Below, one piece after another: positions 4,376-5,895 of a DNA stretch of 5,895 bases; the stretch's first letter is position 1, and the number at the start of each line of letters is the position of its first letter. This DNA is from an uncultured Clostridia bacterium (GTDB lineage Bacteria > Bacillota > Clostridia > Oscillospirales > CAG-272), in NCBI GenBank assembly GCA_904501765.1, contig CAJGCM010000137.1, positions 1 to 5,895 on the forward strand, in the 5' to 3' direction. The translations under genes were made by a program, and so were the position numbers. The notes under the pieces are model-generated. The model was not told the origin of the DNA, searched no databases, and saw only the letters and a list, made by a program, of their open reading frames with translations.

Positions 4376-5895
4376 ATGAAAAACCATACTCTTCATGAGA
4401 AGCTTCATTTTGATACCCTGCGTGAGCTTCTCGAATGGGCGGCAAAAAAATACGAGGGTAAATACGCATATTCTTATACTTCCTCGAAAGTAAAGCAGAA
4501 TAAAAGAATCAAATTTGAGGAATTCGCCGCCGACGTACGTGCTTTGGCAAGTGAGCTTTCAGCTATGGGCTGCTGTGGAAAGCACTGCTGCGTTATAGGC
4601 AAGTTTTCCTATGATTTCGCCCTTATGTACTATGCAACCCTCTCCATTGGCGCAGTGCTCATACCCCTTGACAAGGACTGGAGTAAGGCGGAGCTTGCGG
4701 ACACAGCTTCAAAGGCAGAAGCTGACTATCTTTTCGCAGACGAGGAAATTTCAGAAAAGGCAGAGCACGTAGCATCTGTATGCAAGCTTTGTGGAGATGT
4801 AGTATATCTTAATTCCGAGATGAGCGAAAGCAGCCTTGAAAAGCTGATAGACCGTGGGCGTGATAGGTTTTCTGAAAACCCGAGCCTCTTTTACGATGCG
4901 CCCATTGACCCCGAAAAAATGGCTCTTTTAGTCTTCACCTCAGGCACTACCGGCAAAGGAAAGGGCGTTATGTTAAGCCAGAAGGCAATCCTATCCGACC
5001 TTTATAACGTTACTCATTATATAGATTTCGCAGACAAAACCGTAGGCGTTCTTCCCCCTCACCACACCTATGGCTCAAGCATTATGCTTGTCGGTCACGT
5101 TATGATAGGCTGTGAAGTTTATATTTCCTCAGGCCTTAAATATATCCAAAAGGAGCTTAAGGAAGAGCGCCCGGGGCATCTTATTCTCGTGCCTCTGTAC
5201 CTCGAAACCTTCTATCGCAGAATTCAGGATAACATCAAGAAGAGCGGAAAGGAAAAAAAGGTCGCCTTTGCAATGAAGCTGTCAGGGCTGCTTCGAAAAA
5301 TAGGAATAGACGTAAGGCGTCGTCTTTTCAGCGAAATCCTCGCCGCCTTCGGTGGTAATGTCAGAATGATAATCACAGGCGGTGCGCCCATAAACCCCGA
5401 TATAATGAATTTCTATGACTCCATCGGCATTACCGTTCTTAACGGCTACGGAATAACCGAATGCGCTCCGTTAATATCGGTAAACAGAAGTAGGAATATA
5501 GTAAGGGGCAGTGTTGGCAACCCCATAGACGAGGTCGAGGTTAAAATTGATTCCCCCGACGAGAACGGAGAGGGCGAAATCCTCGTGAAGGGCCCCAACG
5601 TCATGTTAGGCTATTTTCGTGACGAGGATGCCACAAGGGAAGCCTTTACCGAGGACGGATATTTCAGAACGGGTGACTACGGAAAGCTGGAGGGCGGAGT
5701 TGTCTTTATCACTGGAAGGAAGAAAAACCTCATAATCCTCTCAAACGGAAAGAATGTCTACCCCGAGGAAATCGAAAACGAATTTACCGCCACCCCCGGC
5801 GTCCTCGATATTATAGTATACGAAGGAAAAAGCCGCCGCGGTATGGAGCATAACGCCATAGTTGCAGAGATTTATCCCGACCGTGAGTGGTGTGA
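4376..5895 (+). CDS. AMP-binding long-chain-type acyl-CoA synthetase, 3' end beyond window (506 codons visible)
   Basis: Members of the adenylate-forming (ANL) superfamily activate a carboxylic acid with ATP to an acyl-AMP, then transfer it to CoA or sometimes to an acyl carrier protein. The P-loop-like A3 motif TSGTTGKGKG is at 188-197. The adenine-binding NGYGITE is at 356-362 and the ribose-binding aspartate is in RTGDYG (431-436, Asp434). The hinge/A8 region GRKKNLIILSNGKNVYPEE (447-465) is typical of long-chain acyl-CoA synthetases. The catalytic A10 lysine lies beyond the right edge and cannot be checked. No signal peptide or membrane helix is seen, so the enzyme is probably cytoplasmic or peripherally membrane-bound. 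The substrate chain length, and CoA versus carrier protein as acceptor, are not decidable from the visible part. The frame is uninterrupted and has its own promoter, divergent from the membrane protein-lemA operon. It may take part in phospholipid or fatty-acid recycling. Confidence 0.94.
   Translation, partial: MKNHTLHEKLHFDTLRELLEWAAKKYEGKYAYSYTSSKVKQNKRIKFEEFAADVRALASELSAMGCCGKHCCVIGKFSYDFALMYYATLSIGAVLIPLDKDWSKAELADTASKAEADYLFADEEISEKAEHVASVCKLCGDVVYLNSEMSESSLEKLIDRGRDRFSENPSLFYDAPIDPEKMALLVFTSGTTGKGKGVMLSQKAILSDLYNVTHYIDFADKTVGVLPPHHTYGSSIMLVGHVMIGCEVYISSGLKYIQKELKEERPGHLILVPLYLETFYRRIQDNIKKSGKEKKVAFAMKLSGLLRKIGIDVRRRLFSEILAAFGGNVRMIITGGAPINPDIMNFYDSIGITVLNGYGITECAPLISVNRSRNIVRGSVGNPIDEVEVKIDSPDENGEGEILVKGPNVMLGYFRDEDATREAFTEDGYFRTGDYGKLEGGVVFITGRKKNLIILSNGKNVYPEEIENEFTATPGVLDIIVYEGKSRRGMEHNAIVAEIYPDREWC

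Overview
The window looks like a chromosomal segment of an endospore-forming Bacillota, most likely a gut or anaerobic member of the Clostridia. The evidence is a spoVM-type sporulation micro-gene, AGGAGG-like ribosome binding sites, moderately AT-rich intergenic DNA, and close-packed short operons. No mobile element, CRISPR array, tRNA or rRNA is visible.

Layout. Positions 1-45 form a long hairpin ending in T5, probably the terminator of a gene left of the window. Positions 46-197 are the structured leader of a 23-codon gene at 198-269 (+), recognisable as spoVM. It needs its internal ATG to be seen, because the same frame stays open far upstream. A 17-bp perfect hairpin at 283-323 then separates it from a convergent minus-strand gene and should stop transcription from both sides.

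The minus strand carries three genes read right to left. The first encodes a 631-aa protein of unknown function with a two-helix membrane hairpin (4034-2139). It is followed 27 nt later by a LemA-family membrane protein (2111-1443). After a 98-nt gap with two small hairpins comes a carbohydrate esterase family 7 (acetyl xylan esterase / cephalosporin-C deacetylase) enzyme (1344-385). The first two are clearly one operon with a good extended -10 promoter at 4124-4152. Whether the esterase is co-transcribed is unresolved.

Divergent from this operon is an AMP-binding, long-chain-type acyl-CoA synthetase (4376 to beyond the right edge), with its own extended -10 promoter at 4266-4294. The 341-bp region between the divergent genes holds several dyads and two pairs of direct repeats, both with 24-bp offsets. 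It is the most operator-like DNA in the window.

Functionally the genes do not form one obvious pathway. SpoVM acts in spore coat assembly, the esterase in cytoplasmic deacetylation of imported sugars, and the synthetase in fatty-acid activation. The large membrane protein and LemA probably work together at the membrane in an uncharacterised role. That pair and the shared control region are the best candidates for undescribed biology here.
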